Assembly: GCF_004153445.1 (NCBI RefSeq)
Contig: NZ_SDQC01000002.1
Coordinates: 558,001-622,000 of the forward strand
Length of the DNA stretch: 64,000 nucleotides
Origin: Allopusillimonas soli
GTDB taxonomy: Bacteria; Pseudomonadota; Gammaproteobacteria; Burkholderiales; Burkholderiaceae_B
Direction of reading: 5' to 3'
In this document: positions 9,360 to 18,013 of the stretch, piece after piece
How the letters are laid out: each line of letters opens with the position of its first letter
Position numbering within the stretch: the first letter of the stretch is position 1
The notes under the pieces: model-generated
The model's input: only the letters and a program-made list of their open reading frames with translations
Told to the model about the DNA's origin: nothing
Databases searched by the model: none
Translations under genes and position numbers: made by a program

Positions 9360-10715
9360 TTGACTCGCCAGGCCAGACACACCTCGCGCACAACGCAACC
9401 CAGCAATCCGTCATCTCCGGACGAGGGCGCGCGCCGCTCTCCTTCCAGCTTCGGAACCATAGCGCGTTTCATTCTGCGCCGCGCATCGGAAAAGAAACTC
9501 ACCCAGATAGCCTCCAGCCTGACCTTCACCACCGTGCTCAGCATCGTGCCGCTGCTGGCCGTGGTGCTGGCGCTGTTCACCGCCTTTCCGCTGTTCAACG
9601 AGTTCCGCGTGGCGCTTGAGGCCTTCCTGACCAGCAACCTCATGCCTCCGTCGGTCTCCGACACGGTCATGCTGTACCTGAACCAGTTCGCAGCCAAGGC
9701 CTCGGGGCTAACAGCCGCGGGTAGCCTTTTTCTCTTCGTCACGTCGGTCATGCTAATCATGACCATAGACGAGGCCTTCAACAGCATCTGGCAAGTCGAG
9801 CATCAGCGACCCTTCCGGCAGCGCATGCTGGTGTACTGGGCCATCGTCTCGCTCGGGCCCATTCTGGTGGGAGCCAGCCTCTGGGCCACCTCGGTGCTGG
9901 CCCGCGCCTCGCTGGGCGATATCGACGCGCTGCCGGGCGCGGTGGGCTTCGCGCTATCCTTCGTGCCGGTGATCGCCACGGCACTCGGCTTCACCGCCCT
10001 GTTCTGCGTCGTACCCAACCGCAAGGTTCTGTGGCGCGACGCCCTGGCGGGCGGCGCGGGTACGGCCATTGTGCTCTGGATCATGCGCACGGGCTTCGCC
10101 TACTATCTCACGCGCTTTCCCTCCTACACCATCATATACGGGGCTTTCGCCACCCTGCCCATTTTCCTCCTCTGGATTTATCTTTCCTGGCTCGCCGTCC
10201 TGATGGGTGCCACGGTGGCCGCCATCTTACCCTCGGTGCGCCAGCGGCGCTGGGCGCTCAAACACTATCCAGGCGAAAACCTGATCGCCGCCCTGCGCGT
10301 GCTGCGCATGCTGTGGCATGCCCGAAACGACATACCGCCGGGCCGAACAGTGGCCGCACTGTGCGAAACGCTGACCATGAACCAGGATACCCTGGACTGC
10401 GTACTCGAACAGCTCAAACGCCTGGGTTATGCGGTGGACACATTCGACGGTGACGACATGCATTGGGTCCTGGCGGGAAATCACCATGATGCCGATCTGG
10501 GGCCGCTGCTCGACGCGCTGCTCATAGACCGATCGCAACCGGCCATGCGGGGAAACCAGCCGTTGCTCAATGCCATATCCGTATCATTGACACACACGCC
10601 GACACGGCTGGAAACACTGTTTGACGAACAGGCTCCACTACCCGAATGCCCGCAGATAGGGCAAAATAGAACAACAGAAGTCGGGAGAGGAGAACCGCAT
10701 GTTGAAAGTCAGTGA
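9360..10715 (+). CDS. YihY/BrkB-family inner-membrane protein
   Basis: A 451-residue protein. The only usable start is TTG at 9360; the frame is closed by a TGA at 9309 and no ATG or GTG precedes the conserved domain. A GAAAAGG sequence lies 11 bases upstream. The core has LTQIASSLTFTTVLSIVPLLAVVLALF, a helix near SGLTAAGSLFLFVTSVML, and the family motif YGAFATLPIFLLWIYLSW. About six membrane helices are followed by a soluble C-terminal region of about 150 residues. Bordetella BrkB belongs to this family and was linked to serum resistance; the molecular function is not established. The CBS-domain gene overlaps its end by 17 bases. Confidence 0.88.
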   Translation: MTRQARHTSRTTQPSNPSSPDEGARRSPSSFGTIARFILRRASEKKLTQIASSLTFTTVLSIVPLLAVVLALFTAFPLFNEFRVALEAFLTSNLMPPSVSDTVMLYLNQFAAKASGLTAAGSLFLFVTSVMLIMTIDEAFNSIWQVEHQRPFRQRMLVYWAIVSLGPILVGASLWATSVLARASLGDIDALPGAVGFALSFVPVIATALGFTALFCVVPNRKVLWRDALAGGAGTAIVLWIMRTGFAYYLTRFPSYTIIYGAFATLPIFLLWIYLSWLAVLMGATVAAILPSVRQRRWALKHYPGENLIAALRVLRMLWHARNDIPPGRTVAALCETLTMNQDTLDCVLEQLKRLGYAVDTFDGDDMHWVLAGNHHDADLGPLLDALLIDRSQPAMRGNQPLLNAISVSLTHTPTRLETLFDEQAPLPECPQIGQNRTTEVGRGEPHVESQ

Positions 10716-11166
10716 AATCCTTAAGGTCAAGGGCAATGCCCTGTATACGGCCTCGCCCGACACGCCGATTCTGCAGGCCATCGAAACCATGAGCGAGCAG
10801 GACATCGGCTCTTTGGTCATCATGGATCACGGCCAGTTGGCGGGCATGCTCACTTTTCGCGAACTTATCCGCCATTTGCACGACAACCATGGCACCACGG
10901 GCAGCAACACGCTGCGCAGCATCATGGACGATGCGCCTGTCAGCGTATCCCCAAACACCAGCGCCGATGAGGTCCAGCGCCTCATGCTTGACAAGCATGC
11001 GCGCTACATTCCAGTCATGGATGGCCCCACCCTGCTGGGCGTCATTTCCTTCTATGACATGGCCCAGGCTATCGTGGCGGCTCAACAGTTTGAAAACGAC
11101 ATGCTGAAGGCCTACATCCGCGACTGGCCTTCGGACACTAGCGACAGCGAGTCCGCGCGCTCCTGA
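10699..11166 (+). CDS. CBS-domain pair protein
   Basis: A 155-residue soluble protein with two CBS motifs. Repeat one covers about residues 8-60 (ALYTASPDTPILQAIETMSEQDIGSLVIMD) and repeat two about 70-130 (DAPVSVSPNTSADEVQRLMLDKHARYIPVMDGPTLLGVIS). A strong GGGAGAGGAG lies 6 bases upstream of the ATG. Such stand-alone CBS pairs usually bind adenosine nucleotides and regulate a partner. The 17-base overlap with the YihY gene suggests the two are made together. Confidence 0.9.
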   Translation: MLKVSEILKVKGNALYTASPDTPILQAIETMSEQDIGSLVIMDHGQLAGMLTFRELIRHLHDNHGTTGSNTLRSIMDDAPVSVSPNTSADEVQRLMLDKHARYIPVMDGPTLLGVISFYDMAQAIVAAQQFENDMLKAYIRDWPSDTSDSESARS

Positions 11167-11175
11167 TTCAGTTGC

Positions 11176-12177
11176 CTACGCGGCCACGCCGGGCGCGTTC
11201 AGGGCCTGCCAGGCCTGCTCTATCATGCGCGGGTCGTTTGCATTCAACACGGCGGTGTCCGATAACGTACGGCGCCATCTGCGCGCACCGGGCTGGCCCG
11301 ACATCCAGCCCAGCATCGGACGCACCACCATGCGCAAAGGTACACCCTTGACCACCTCGCGGTCAGCGTAGCGCACCATCGCCTGAACAATCTCGTCGTG
11401 TTCCGGCACAGGCTGGCCGGGCGCATCGGCGCGAGTGATATCCGACAGAACATTCGGGTTGTGCCACGCAGCACGGCCCAGCATGACACCGTCAAAATGC
11501 TGCTGCTGAGCCGCCACCTCGGCAGCAGTGGTGAGGCCTCCATTCAGCACGACCACACAATCGGGAAAATCCTTCTTGAGCCGCGCGGCCGCGTCATAGC
11601 GCAGAGGTGGCTTCTCACGATTGTCCTTGGGAGATAGGCCCTTGAGCACCGCGTTGCGGGCATGCACGATGAAAACCCTGCAGCCGCTATCGTAAAGCCG
11701 GCCCACGAAGTCGCGGACAAAGTCATAGGAAAGGTCGTAGTCCAAGCCCAACCTGTGCTTTACAGTAACCGGAACATCAACGACATCCTGCATGGCTTTG
11801 ATGCAGTCGGCCACCAGTGCGGGCTCGGCCATCAGGCATGCGCCAAAAGCCCCTCGCTGCACACGTTCAGAGGGGCAGCCGCAATTCAGATTGATCTCGT
11901 CATACCCCCATTTTTCGCCGAGGCGCGCACATGCCGCCAGAGCCTGCGGTTCGCTGCCCCCCAGTTGCAGCGCCACCGGCTTTTCCGCGGGATCGAAATC
12001 CAGATGGCGAGGGATGCTACCGTGCATCAAGGCCCCTGTGGTGATCATCTCGGTATAAAGGCGCGCGCCAGGAGCCAGCAGGCGGTGGAAATACCGGCAA
12101 TGGCGGTCGGTGACGTCTATCATGGGCGCCACGCAAAGGCGCCAACCGTTGCGGGCAAGTTCGGTGTATTCAGGCAT
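11176..12177 (-). CDS. dusA: tRNA-dihydrouridine(20/20a) synthase
   Basis: Starting at ATG 12177 (MPEYTELARNGWRLCVAPMID) gives 333 residues, the normal DusA length. The FMN-binding TIM-barrel motifs are clear: CVAPMIDVTDRHCRYFHRLL, YTEMITTGAL, EINLNCGCPSERV with the catalytic Cys, and VKHRLGLD. DusA reduces uridines 20 and 20a in the tRNA D-loop. The start overlaps the end of the PucR-type regulator gene by 8 bases, so it may be translated by coupling from that transcript. Confidence 0.95.
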   Translation of the reverse strand: MPEYTELARNGWRLCVAPMIDVTDRHCRYFHRLLAPGARLYTEMITTGALMHGSIPRHLDFDPAEKPVALQLGGSEPQALAACARLGEKWGYDEINLNCGCPSERVQRGAFGACLMAEPALVADCIKAMQDVVDVPVTVKHRLGLDYDLSYDFVRDFVGRLYDSGCRVFIVHARNAVLKGLSPKDNREKPPLRYDAAARLKKDFPDCVVVLNGGLTTAAEVAAQQQHFDGVMLGRAAWHNPNVLSDITRADAPGQPVPEHDEIVQAMVRYADREVVKGVPLRMVVRPMLGWMSGQPGARRWRRTLSDTAVLNANDPRMIEQAWQALNAPGVAA

Positions 12178-14200
12178 GAGTATCAGATGTGCCGGGCCCG
12201 GAAGCCCTTTGTGCTGGCGGCAGTTCGTCGCGCAGGTGCCAGAGCCGCAGCCCCATATGCAACTCCAGCGCCCGACCATCCGCACGCCAGTCGCCCAGCA
12301 AGACTTGCGCGACCTCCAGGCGCTGGCGCAGCGTGTTCAGGTGCAGGCCAAGCGATTTGGCAGCCGCGCTCGCATTGTACCCGTGATCAAGGTAGGCCAA
12401 CAGCGTTCGCGCGAGCTGCTGGCTGCGCGCATGGCCGGGCCGGTAAAGCGGTCCCAATGTCGCGGCCAGCAAGTCTTCGGCTGCCGGCGCATTCGCGCCG
12501 GCAAGCAACGGCGTATAGAGTGCCAGACTCTGCTCATCGGCGACAATCTGTCCGCGACCAAGCGCGTCCAACAGATCGAGACAAGCCTCGCATCGGCGCC
12601 GCGCATCGGGCAACGCCCTGGCGTCATGCACCGGCAGCGAGATCACGCCGGCGCAGGCATATTGTGCTTCCGCCATGCCGGCCTCCAGCGCGTGGCGGAC
12701 GCGCGGCGCATCGGCCAAGTTGACCAGTACGCAGACATTCACGCCGTCTTCATCGCACAACGCGTTGAAAGAGGACAGGCCGGATAGCGGCAGCCAGCCA
12801 GGCACTGTCGACACATTGCCCGCCACGCGCAACAGCGCAAGCTGCATGGGCCGCTCCAGATCCAATCCGTGCGCTGCCGCACGCGGCGCCAGGGCAAGCA
12901 CATCGCCTTGCGGCGCATAGGTCAATGCGCGCAATATGGCCGGCGCGTCCGAACGCAGAGAAAACTCCTGCTGCCGACGCAACAGCAACACAATGCCCGC
13001 CACCATGCCCGCGCGTTCCAGGATGCGCACCGCCACATCATCGAGGGCCTGGGGCGTATGAATGACAAGCCCGCCAAGCAGTCCACGACCACCCATCACC
13101 GCACATATGCGGCATACGTCGCCACGGCGCTCATAGGCCTGCACCGAGCGTCCCCGGCGGCGCGCCTCGTCCAGCACCGTATGGATACCCGCCTCGAAAG
13201 CTGCGCGCCTGCCAACTGTTGCTCTTCTGGCTGGCGCCGTGGCCGCACCAGCTTCCGCGCCCGTCTCGCTGACGCAGATTTCCTTGCCTGTTTCGTCGCA
13301 GACAGCCACCCGGCCGCCCAGCCGACTACTGATCATGTCGCAGATATCGGACAGATCTCCCCCGCGCGCCACCAGCGACGTCAATGCCTCATGTGCCTCC
13401 GCCGCCGCGCGCGCTCCCGCGGATTGGCGCGCGAGCAACTCATTAGTGGCGCTGGCGCGCGCCAGCGCCTCCTGAGCCTGTTCAAAAAGGCGCGCATTAT
13501 CTATGGCAACCGAAGCATGCGCGCCCAGGGTGGCCAGTATGGATTTTTCCCAGGCGCTATAAGCGCGCAGATAACGGTCGCCGACAAACAGCACGCCGCT
13601 GACCCGCTCGCCGGCCAGCAAGGGCACGCCCAGGATGGATTGAATATTCTCATCCTGCATGGCAGCGTCTATCTTCACATCGTGGCTGAAGCGGCTGTCG
13701 CCGAGATAGTCGGAAGATGAATAAGGCGTACGGTGACGCGCTACATAGCCGCATACGCCCACATCCATACCCACCCTGACCTTGCGAAACTGTTCTGAAA
13801 ACGCACCGTCTGTCGCGCGCACATAGAAATCCTGGTGCTTCTCGTCGTAGATGGAGAGATACCCCACATCGCATCCCAGCAGCTTGCGGGCGCGCTGCAC
13901 AATCGCATGGAGCACCGCATCCGTGTCGGTGATCGCCGTAAGATCCTGGGCCGTCTCTATGACCGCCAGCAGACCCCGTTCGCGCTGTTTATGCTGAACA
14001 AGCCGCTCCATGACCGTGATGGCCATGGCGGCGGAAGTCAGCAACCGCTTTTTCCCTTCACTGTCGGGCAGAAGATTGATCTGCTCACGCAAATCCTCGA
14101 AGTTCTCACGCTCCGCATCGCGATGCAACAGGCTCAATAAGGCGCCTTCCAGACTTTCCTGGACGGCTGATTGCATGGAGTCCTGAATAGTTCCCGGCAT
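12170..14200 (-). CDS. GAF-domain PucR/CdaR-type transcriptional regulator
   Basis: A 676-residue protein. Residues 70-240 hold a GAF sensor domain (LLAVIETAQDLTAITDTDAVLHAIV, GCDVGYLSIYD, GVCGYVARHRTPY, SILGVPLLAGERVSGVLFVGDR). A middle region of about 250 residues follows, and the C-terminus carries a PucR-type helix-turn-helix (LARTLLAYLDHGYNASAAAKSL, then LHLNTLRQRLE). The effector is unknown. It is divergent from the HMG-CoA reductase gene across a 125-base AT-rich gap, the arrangement expected of a local regulator, which points to mevalonate, HMG-CoA or a related acid as inducer (inference). dusA overlaps its 3' end. Confidence 0.86.
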   Translation of the reverse strand: MPGTIQDSMQSAVQESLEGALLSLLHRDAERENFEDLREQINLLPDSEGKKRLLTSAAMAITVMERLVQHKQRERGLLAVIETAQDLTAITDTDAVLHAIVQRARKLLGCDVGYLSIYDEKHQDFYVRATDGAFSEQFRKVRVGMDVGVCGYVARHRTPYSSSDYLGDSRFSHDVKIDAAMQDENIQSILGVPLLAGERVSGVLFVGDRYLRAYSAWEKSILATLGAHASVAIDNARLFEQAQEALARASATNELLARQSAGARAAAEAHEALTSLVARGGDLSDICDMISSRLGGRVAVCDETGKEICVSETGAEAGAATAPARRATVGRRAAFEAGIHTVLDEARRRGRSVQAYERRGDVCRICAVMGGRGLLGGLVIHTPQALDDVAVRILERAGMVAGIVLLLRRQQEFSLRSDAPAILRALTYAPQGDVLALAPRAAAHGLDLERPMQLALLRVAGNVSTVPGWLPLSGLSSFNALCDEDGVNVCVLVNLADAPRVRHALEAGMAEAQYACAGVISLPVHDARALPDARRRCEACLDLLDALGRGQIVADEQSLALYTPLLAGANAPAAEDLLAATLGPLYRPGHARSQQLARTLLAYLDHGYNASAAAKSLGLHLNTLRQRLEVAQVLLGDWRADGRALELHMGLRLWHLRDELPPAQRASGPGTSDTHA

Positions 14201-14325
14201 TACGCTCTGTTTATATTAATAATGAACATTAAATATATTATTTATTAGCTATTTTAGCCATATACGCACCCCACCAACGCGTCCAAACTAATGGCTGATT
14301 TTTATGTAACGACAAGGCCGACTTT
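14201..14325. promoter_or_regulatory. AT-rich divergent promoter region of regulator and HMG-CoA reductase
   Basis: This 125-base gap is far more AT-rich than its surroundings, especially 14,212-14,262, with imperfect repeats such as TTAATAATGAACATTAA. It must hold the promoters of both divergent genes and is the natural place for the regulator's operator. Individual hexamers could not be assigned. Confidence 0.5.
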
Positions 14326-15612
14326 ATGGATTCCCGGATCGCCGATTTCCGCTCTCTTTCTCCCGCCGAACGTCTGGCTGCCATTGCCGAGCGTGTGCCG
14401 CTGACACGGCAGGAGCAGCAGCAAATCGCCGAACCCGGTGCCCTGCCGCTGGACGTAGCCAACGGCATGATCGAAAACGTGATCGGACGCTTTGAGCTGC
14501 CCTACGCCATCGCCAGCAATTTCACCATTAATGGCAGAGACGTCCTCATACCCATGGCGGTCGAGGAGCCATCGGTGGTTGCGGCCGCTTCCTACATGGC
14601 AAAAATCGCCCGGCCGCATGGCGGCTTTCAAGCCTGTAGCACCGGCCCCATCATGCGTGCGCAGGTTCAAATCCTCGGATTGAGTGATCCAGACGGCGCT
14701 CGCATCGCACTGCTCCTGCGCCGGCAAGAACTCATCGATCTCGCAAACAGCCGGGACGCCACACTGGTATCGCTGGGCGGCGGCTGCCGGGACATCGAGG
14801 TCCATGTCTTCCCGCAGACAGCCAGCGGCCCCATGGTGGTCGTGCATCTGCTGGTGGATGTGCGCGATGCCATGGGCGCAAACACCGTCAACACCATGGC
14901 GGAGGCCGTGGCTGGGCTGGTGGAGGAGATCACGGGCGGCAAGGTGCGCCTGCGCATCCTGTCCAATCTGGCTGATTTGCGTCTTGCATGCGCCCGGGTG
15001 CAGATTCCTGTTGCCAGCCTCGGCACGGCCGATTTTTCCGGCGAGGACGTGGCACAGGGCATTGTGGATGCCTGCGAGTTTGCGCGCGTGGATCCCTATC
15101 GAGCCGCGACGCACAATAAAGGCATCATGAACGGCATTGACCCGGTCATCGTGGCAACAGGCAATGATTGGCGAGCAGTGGAGGCCGGCGCACATGCCTA
15201 CGCAACACGGCATGGCCGCTACACCTCGCTGACCTCATGGGAACAATCTGCCCGAGGCGATCTGGTCGGAACACTGGAAATACCGATGCCCGTCGGACTC
15301 GTGGGCGGCGCGACAAAAACCCATCCCATGGCGCGCGCCTCCCTGAAAATCCTGGATGTGCGGCACGCCAGCGAGCTTGGCGAAATCGCGGCGGCGGTTG
15401 GCCTGGCCCAGAATATGGCCGCCCTGCGCGCCCTGTCCACCGAAGGCATACAGCGCGGCCATATGGCACTGCATGCACGCAATATCGCGGTTGCGGCTGG
15501 CGCACAGGGTGCAGACATCGACTGGGTGGCGGCCCACATGGTGCAGGCAGGCGATGTGCGCAGCGACCTGGCGACACAGCTTCTGAAGGAACGGGCCTCG
15601 TCAGGCCATTGA
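14326..15612 (+). CDS. mvaA: class II hydroxymethylglutaryl-CoA reductase (catabolic type)
   Basis: A 428-residue protein closely resembling the Pseudomonas mevalonii enzyme over its whole length. The catalytic residues are present: Glu81 in [11 protein letters not shown], Lys265 in [10 protein letters not shown], Asp281 in [13 protein letters not shown] and His379 in [13 protein letters not shown]. The dinucleotide-binding stretch [18 protein letters not shown] is conserved. In the characterised bacteria this class oxidises mevalonate to HMG-CoA with NAD, feeding HMG-CoA lyase to give acetoacetate and acetyl-CoA. No lyase gene lies in the window. A periplasmic binding protein gene follows after 71 bases. 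Cofactor preference cannot be read with certainty. Confidence 0.95.
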   Translation: MDSRIADFRSLSPAERLAAIAERVPLTRQEQQQIAEPGALPLDVANGMIENVIGRFELPYAIASNFTINGRDVLIPMAVEEPSVVAAASYMAKIARPHGGFQACSTGPIMRAQVQILGLSDPDGARIALLLRRQELIDLANSRDATLVSLGGGCRDIEVHVFPQTASGPMVVVHLLVDVRDAMGANTVNTMAEAVAGLVEEITGGKVRLRILSNLADLRLACARVQIPVASLGTADFSGEDVAQGIVDACEFARVDPYRAATHNKGIMNGIDPVIVATGNDWRAVEAGAHAYATRHGRYTSLTSWEQSARGDLVGTLEIPMPVGLVGGATKTHPMARASLKILDVRHASELGEIAAAVGLAQNMAALRALSTEGIQRGHMALHARNIAVAAGAQGADIDWVAAHMVQAGDVRSDLATQLLKERASSGH

Positions 15613-15683
15613 ATCACCAGGCATCGCCTCATGCGATGCCGCAGGCAAACCACAAACTACTATCCAGAACAGGGAGACACAAT

Positions 15684-16892
15684 ATGAATACCAAATCACT
15701 GACGCTCGGCACACTTGCACTCACGCTCGGCCTGGCGGCTGGCAACGCGCTGGCGCACACGGACAGCGGCCCCATACGCATCGGCTTCATTACCGACATG
15801 TCCGGCCCGTACACCGATACCGATGGTCCAGGCGGACTGCAGGCGATACGCATGGCAGTGGAAGATGCGGGCGGCGAAGTACTGGGCCGGAAGGTCGAGG
15901 TGCTATCGGCCGATCATCAGAACAAGCCCGACATAGCCTCTTCCCGCGCCCGGGCATGGATAGACGAGCAGAATCTGGCTCTGCTGATTGGCGGTGTCAA
16001 CTCTGCAACCGCGCTGGCCATGAATACCATCGTCAAGGAAAAGCATGTGCCTTATATCAACATCGGGGCTGCCACCGCCCGGCTGACCAATCAGGACTGC
16101 ACCCCCTACACCGTGCATTACGAGTACGACACCGTGGCGCTGGCCAAGGGCACCGGCTCCGCCGTCGTGAAACAGGGAGGAAAGTCCTGGTTTTTCCTGG
16201 TCGCCGACTACGCCTTCGGCCATTCCCTGGAAGCAGATACCAGCGCGGTGATCAAGGCCAACGGCGGCACGGTAGTCGGCTCGGTCAGGCATCCGCCTAA
16301 TTCGCCTGACATGTCTTCCTACATTCTGCAGGCAGGCGCCTCAGGCGCCCAGGTCCTGGGACTGGCCAATGCGGGCTCCGACACGGTCAACGCCATCAAG
16401 GCCGCAAACGATTTCGGGCTGGCCGACAAGATGAAGGTCGTGGGTCTGCTCATGACCATCAATGATATCCATGGCATGGGTTTGCCTGTCGCCCAGAAGC
16501 TGCTTATGACGGACAGTTGGTATTGGGATAGGGATGAAGCCACCCGCAAGTTCGCCAAGCGCTTCAAAGAGGCCACGGGCACCATGCCCAGCACGCACCA
16601 GGCAGCCGACTACTCAGCAGCCGCTACCTATCTGAAGGCGATCAAGGAGGCGGGCACAACCGATTCCGACAAAGTGATGGCGCAACTCAAGAAGATGAAG
16701 TTGAGCGATATGTACAGTCACGGCTATATTCGAGCTGACGGCCGCTACATTCATGACATGTACCTGATGCAGGTCAAGACGCCCGAGGAATCCAAGGGGG
16801 AATGGGACTATATGAAAACCATCGCGACCATACCCGGGGAAGAAGCTTTTACGAGCGAGGCGGACTCGACATGCCCGCTGCTGCATAAATAA
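15684..16892 (+). CDS. ABC transporter periplasmic substrate-binding protein (LivK/HBP type)
   Basis: The start is ATG 15684 with GGGAG eight bases upstream; the product has 402 residues. The signal peptide runs to about residue 25 (LGLAAGNALAHTDS). The mature protein has the two-lobe type I fold of branched-chain amino-acid and aromatic-acid binding proteins (IRIGFITDMSGPYTDTDGPGG, VLSADHQNKPDIASSRARAWID, VPYINIGAATARLT, FFLVADYAFGHSLEADTSAVI). No permease or ATPase genes are next to it, so it must share a transporter encoded elsewhere. Its place behind the HMG-CoA reductase suggests the ligand may be mevalonate or a related hydroxy acid (inference). Confidence 0.9.
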   Translation: MNTKSLTLGTLALTLGLAAGNALAHTDSGPIRIGFITDMSGPYTDTDGPGGLQAIRMAVEDAGGEVLGRKVEVLSADHQNKPDIASSRARAWIDEQNLALLIGGVNSATALAMNTIVKEKHVPYINIGAATARLTNQDCTPYTVHYEYDTVALAKGTGSAVVKQGGKSWFFLVADYAFGHSLEADTSAVIKANGGTVVGSVRHPPNSPDMSSYILQAGASGAQVLGLANAGSDTVNAIKAANDFGLADKMKVVGLLMTINDIHGMGLPVAQKLLMTDSWYWDRDEATRKFAKRFKEATGTMPSTHQAADYSAAATYLKAIKEAGTTDSDKVMAQLKKMKLSDMYSHGYIRADGRYIHDMYLMQVKTPEESKGEWDYMKTIATIPGEEAFTSEADSTCPLLHK

Positions 16893-16899
16893 ATCCAGT

Positions 16900-16922
16900 C
16901 CAGCGAGCATTACGCTCGCTGG
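16900..16922 (+). terminator. hairpin directly after the binding-protein gene
   Basis: CCAGCGAGC and GCTCGCTGG form a perfect 9-base stem with the 5-base loop ATTAC, starting 8 bases after the stop. There is no U-tract, so it is more likely an RNA-stabilising 3' structure or Rho-linked end. Confidence 0.5.
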
Positions 16923-16980
16923 CTGCGGCGCCGCCGACAGGCCCTCAAGCAGGGTGCCGCGCTATCGTCTAAAATCAATG

Positions 16981-17005
16981 GCCCGTTCGCACGGGCTTTT
17001 TGTTT
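16981..17005 (+). terminator. intrinsic terminator before thrB
   Basis: GCCCGT-TCGC-ACGGGC followed by TTTTTGTTT is a classic GC hairpin plus U-tract on the plus strand. It ends the HMG-CoA reductase/binding-protein transcript. Its U-tract overlaps the proposed -35 element of thrB. Confidence 0.85.
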
Positions 17006-17027
17006 ATCTACGCGACCCCGGTACACT
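17000..17027 (+). promoter_or_regulatory. candidate thrB promoter implying a leaderless mRNA
   Basis: TTGTTT (17000-17005) and TACACT (17022-17027) are 16 bases apart. The expected start point, about 7 bases after the -10 box, is the A of the thrB ATG at 17034. No Shine-Dalgarno sequence precedes that ATG, which agrees with leaderless initiation. Confidence 0.45.
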
Positions 17028-17033
17028 CAGCTT

Positions 17034-18005
17034 ATGGCCGTCTTTACTCCCGTCAGCGACAGCGATGCACGCAAACTCCTGGCACGCTACGACCTGGGCG
17101 AACTTGTTTCGCTCCGCGGCATCACAGCGGGCATCGAAAACACCAATTACTTTCTCAATACGACCACAGGCGAGTATGTCCTGACCCTGTTCGAGGTTCT
17201 TACCCTCGAGCAGCTGCCCTTCTACATCGAACTCATGCATCATCTGGCAGCGCGTGGTATTCCTGTGCCACAACCCCAGGCTCTGCGAGGTGGGGGCCTC
17301 ATCACGGTCGTCCACGATAAGCCCTCCACGATCGTCACACGTCTATCCGGCGGCTATGAGCCCGCGCCCAGCGTTGCACATTGTGCACTGACTGGCGACA
17401 CGCTCGCCCGCGCCCATCTGGCTGGCCAGGGCTTTTCCATCCGGCAGCCCAACCTGCGTGGCCTGCAATGGTGGCGAGAAACCGCGCCCCACGTCCGGCC
17501 GTTTCTCGAACCCGATCAGGCAGCGCTGCTGGACACCGCCCTGCAGGAGCAGATCCGGTTTGCATCGACGCCCACCTATCGGGCGCTGCCGGGTGGGCCA
17601 GGCCATTGCGATCTGTTTCGCGACAATGTACTGTTTGATGGCACCTTCGAGATGCCACGCATGGGCGGCATCATCGATTTCTACTTTGCAGGCTGCGACA
17701 CATGGCTGTTCGACCTGGCTGTCGGCGTCAATGACTGGTGTGTGGACCTGGCCACCGGTGTGTTCGACGTTTCCCGGCTTGACGCATGGCTGCATGCTTA
17801 TACACAGGTGCGCCCGTTTACCGCAGAAGAGATCGAGGCCTGGCCCGTCATGCTGCGCGGCGCCGCACTGCGATTCTGGATTTCCCGGCTCTACGATTTC
17901 TACCTGCCTCGACCCGCACAAACCCTCAAGCCGCACGATCCCCGTCATTTCGAGCGCATCCTGCGCGAACGTTTCAAGGCGCCGGTCCGGGCCTTGCAGA
18001 ATTAA
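17034..18005 (+). CDS. thrB: homoserine kinase (aminoglycoside-phosphotransferase type)
   Basis: A 323-residue protein of the ThrB family found in Pseudomonas and Burkholderiales, built on the choline/aminoglycoside-kinase fold rather than the GHMP fold. Motifs are [28 protein letters not shown] near the N-terminus, the catalytic loop [18 protein letters not shown] with the HxDxxxxN-like core, and the metal site [19 protein letters not shown]. It phosphorylates homoserine for threonine synthesis. The start ATG has no ribosome-binding site. A membrane-protein gene follows after 8 bases. Confidence 0.96.
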   Translation: MAVFTPVSDSDARKLLARYDLGELVSLRGITAGIENTNYFLNTTTGEYVLTLFEVLTLEQLPFYIELMHHLAARGIPVPQPQALRGGGLITVVHDKPSTIVTRLSGGYEPAPSVAHCALTGDTLARAHLAGQGFSIRQPNLRGLQWWRETAPHVRPFLEPDQAALLDTALQEQIRFASTPTYRALPGGPGHCDLFRDNVLFDGTFEMPRMGGIIDFYFAGCDTWLFDLAVGVNDWCVDLATGVFDVSRLDAWLHAYTQVRPFTAEEIEAWPVMLRGAALRFWISRLYDFYLPRPAQTLKPHDPRHFERILRERFKAPVRALQN

Positions 18006-18013
18006 TCACGCTC

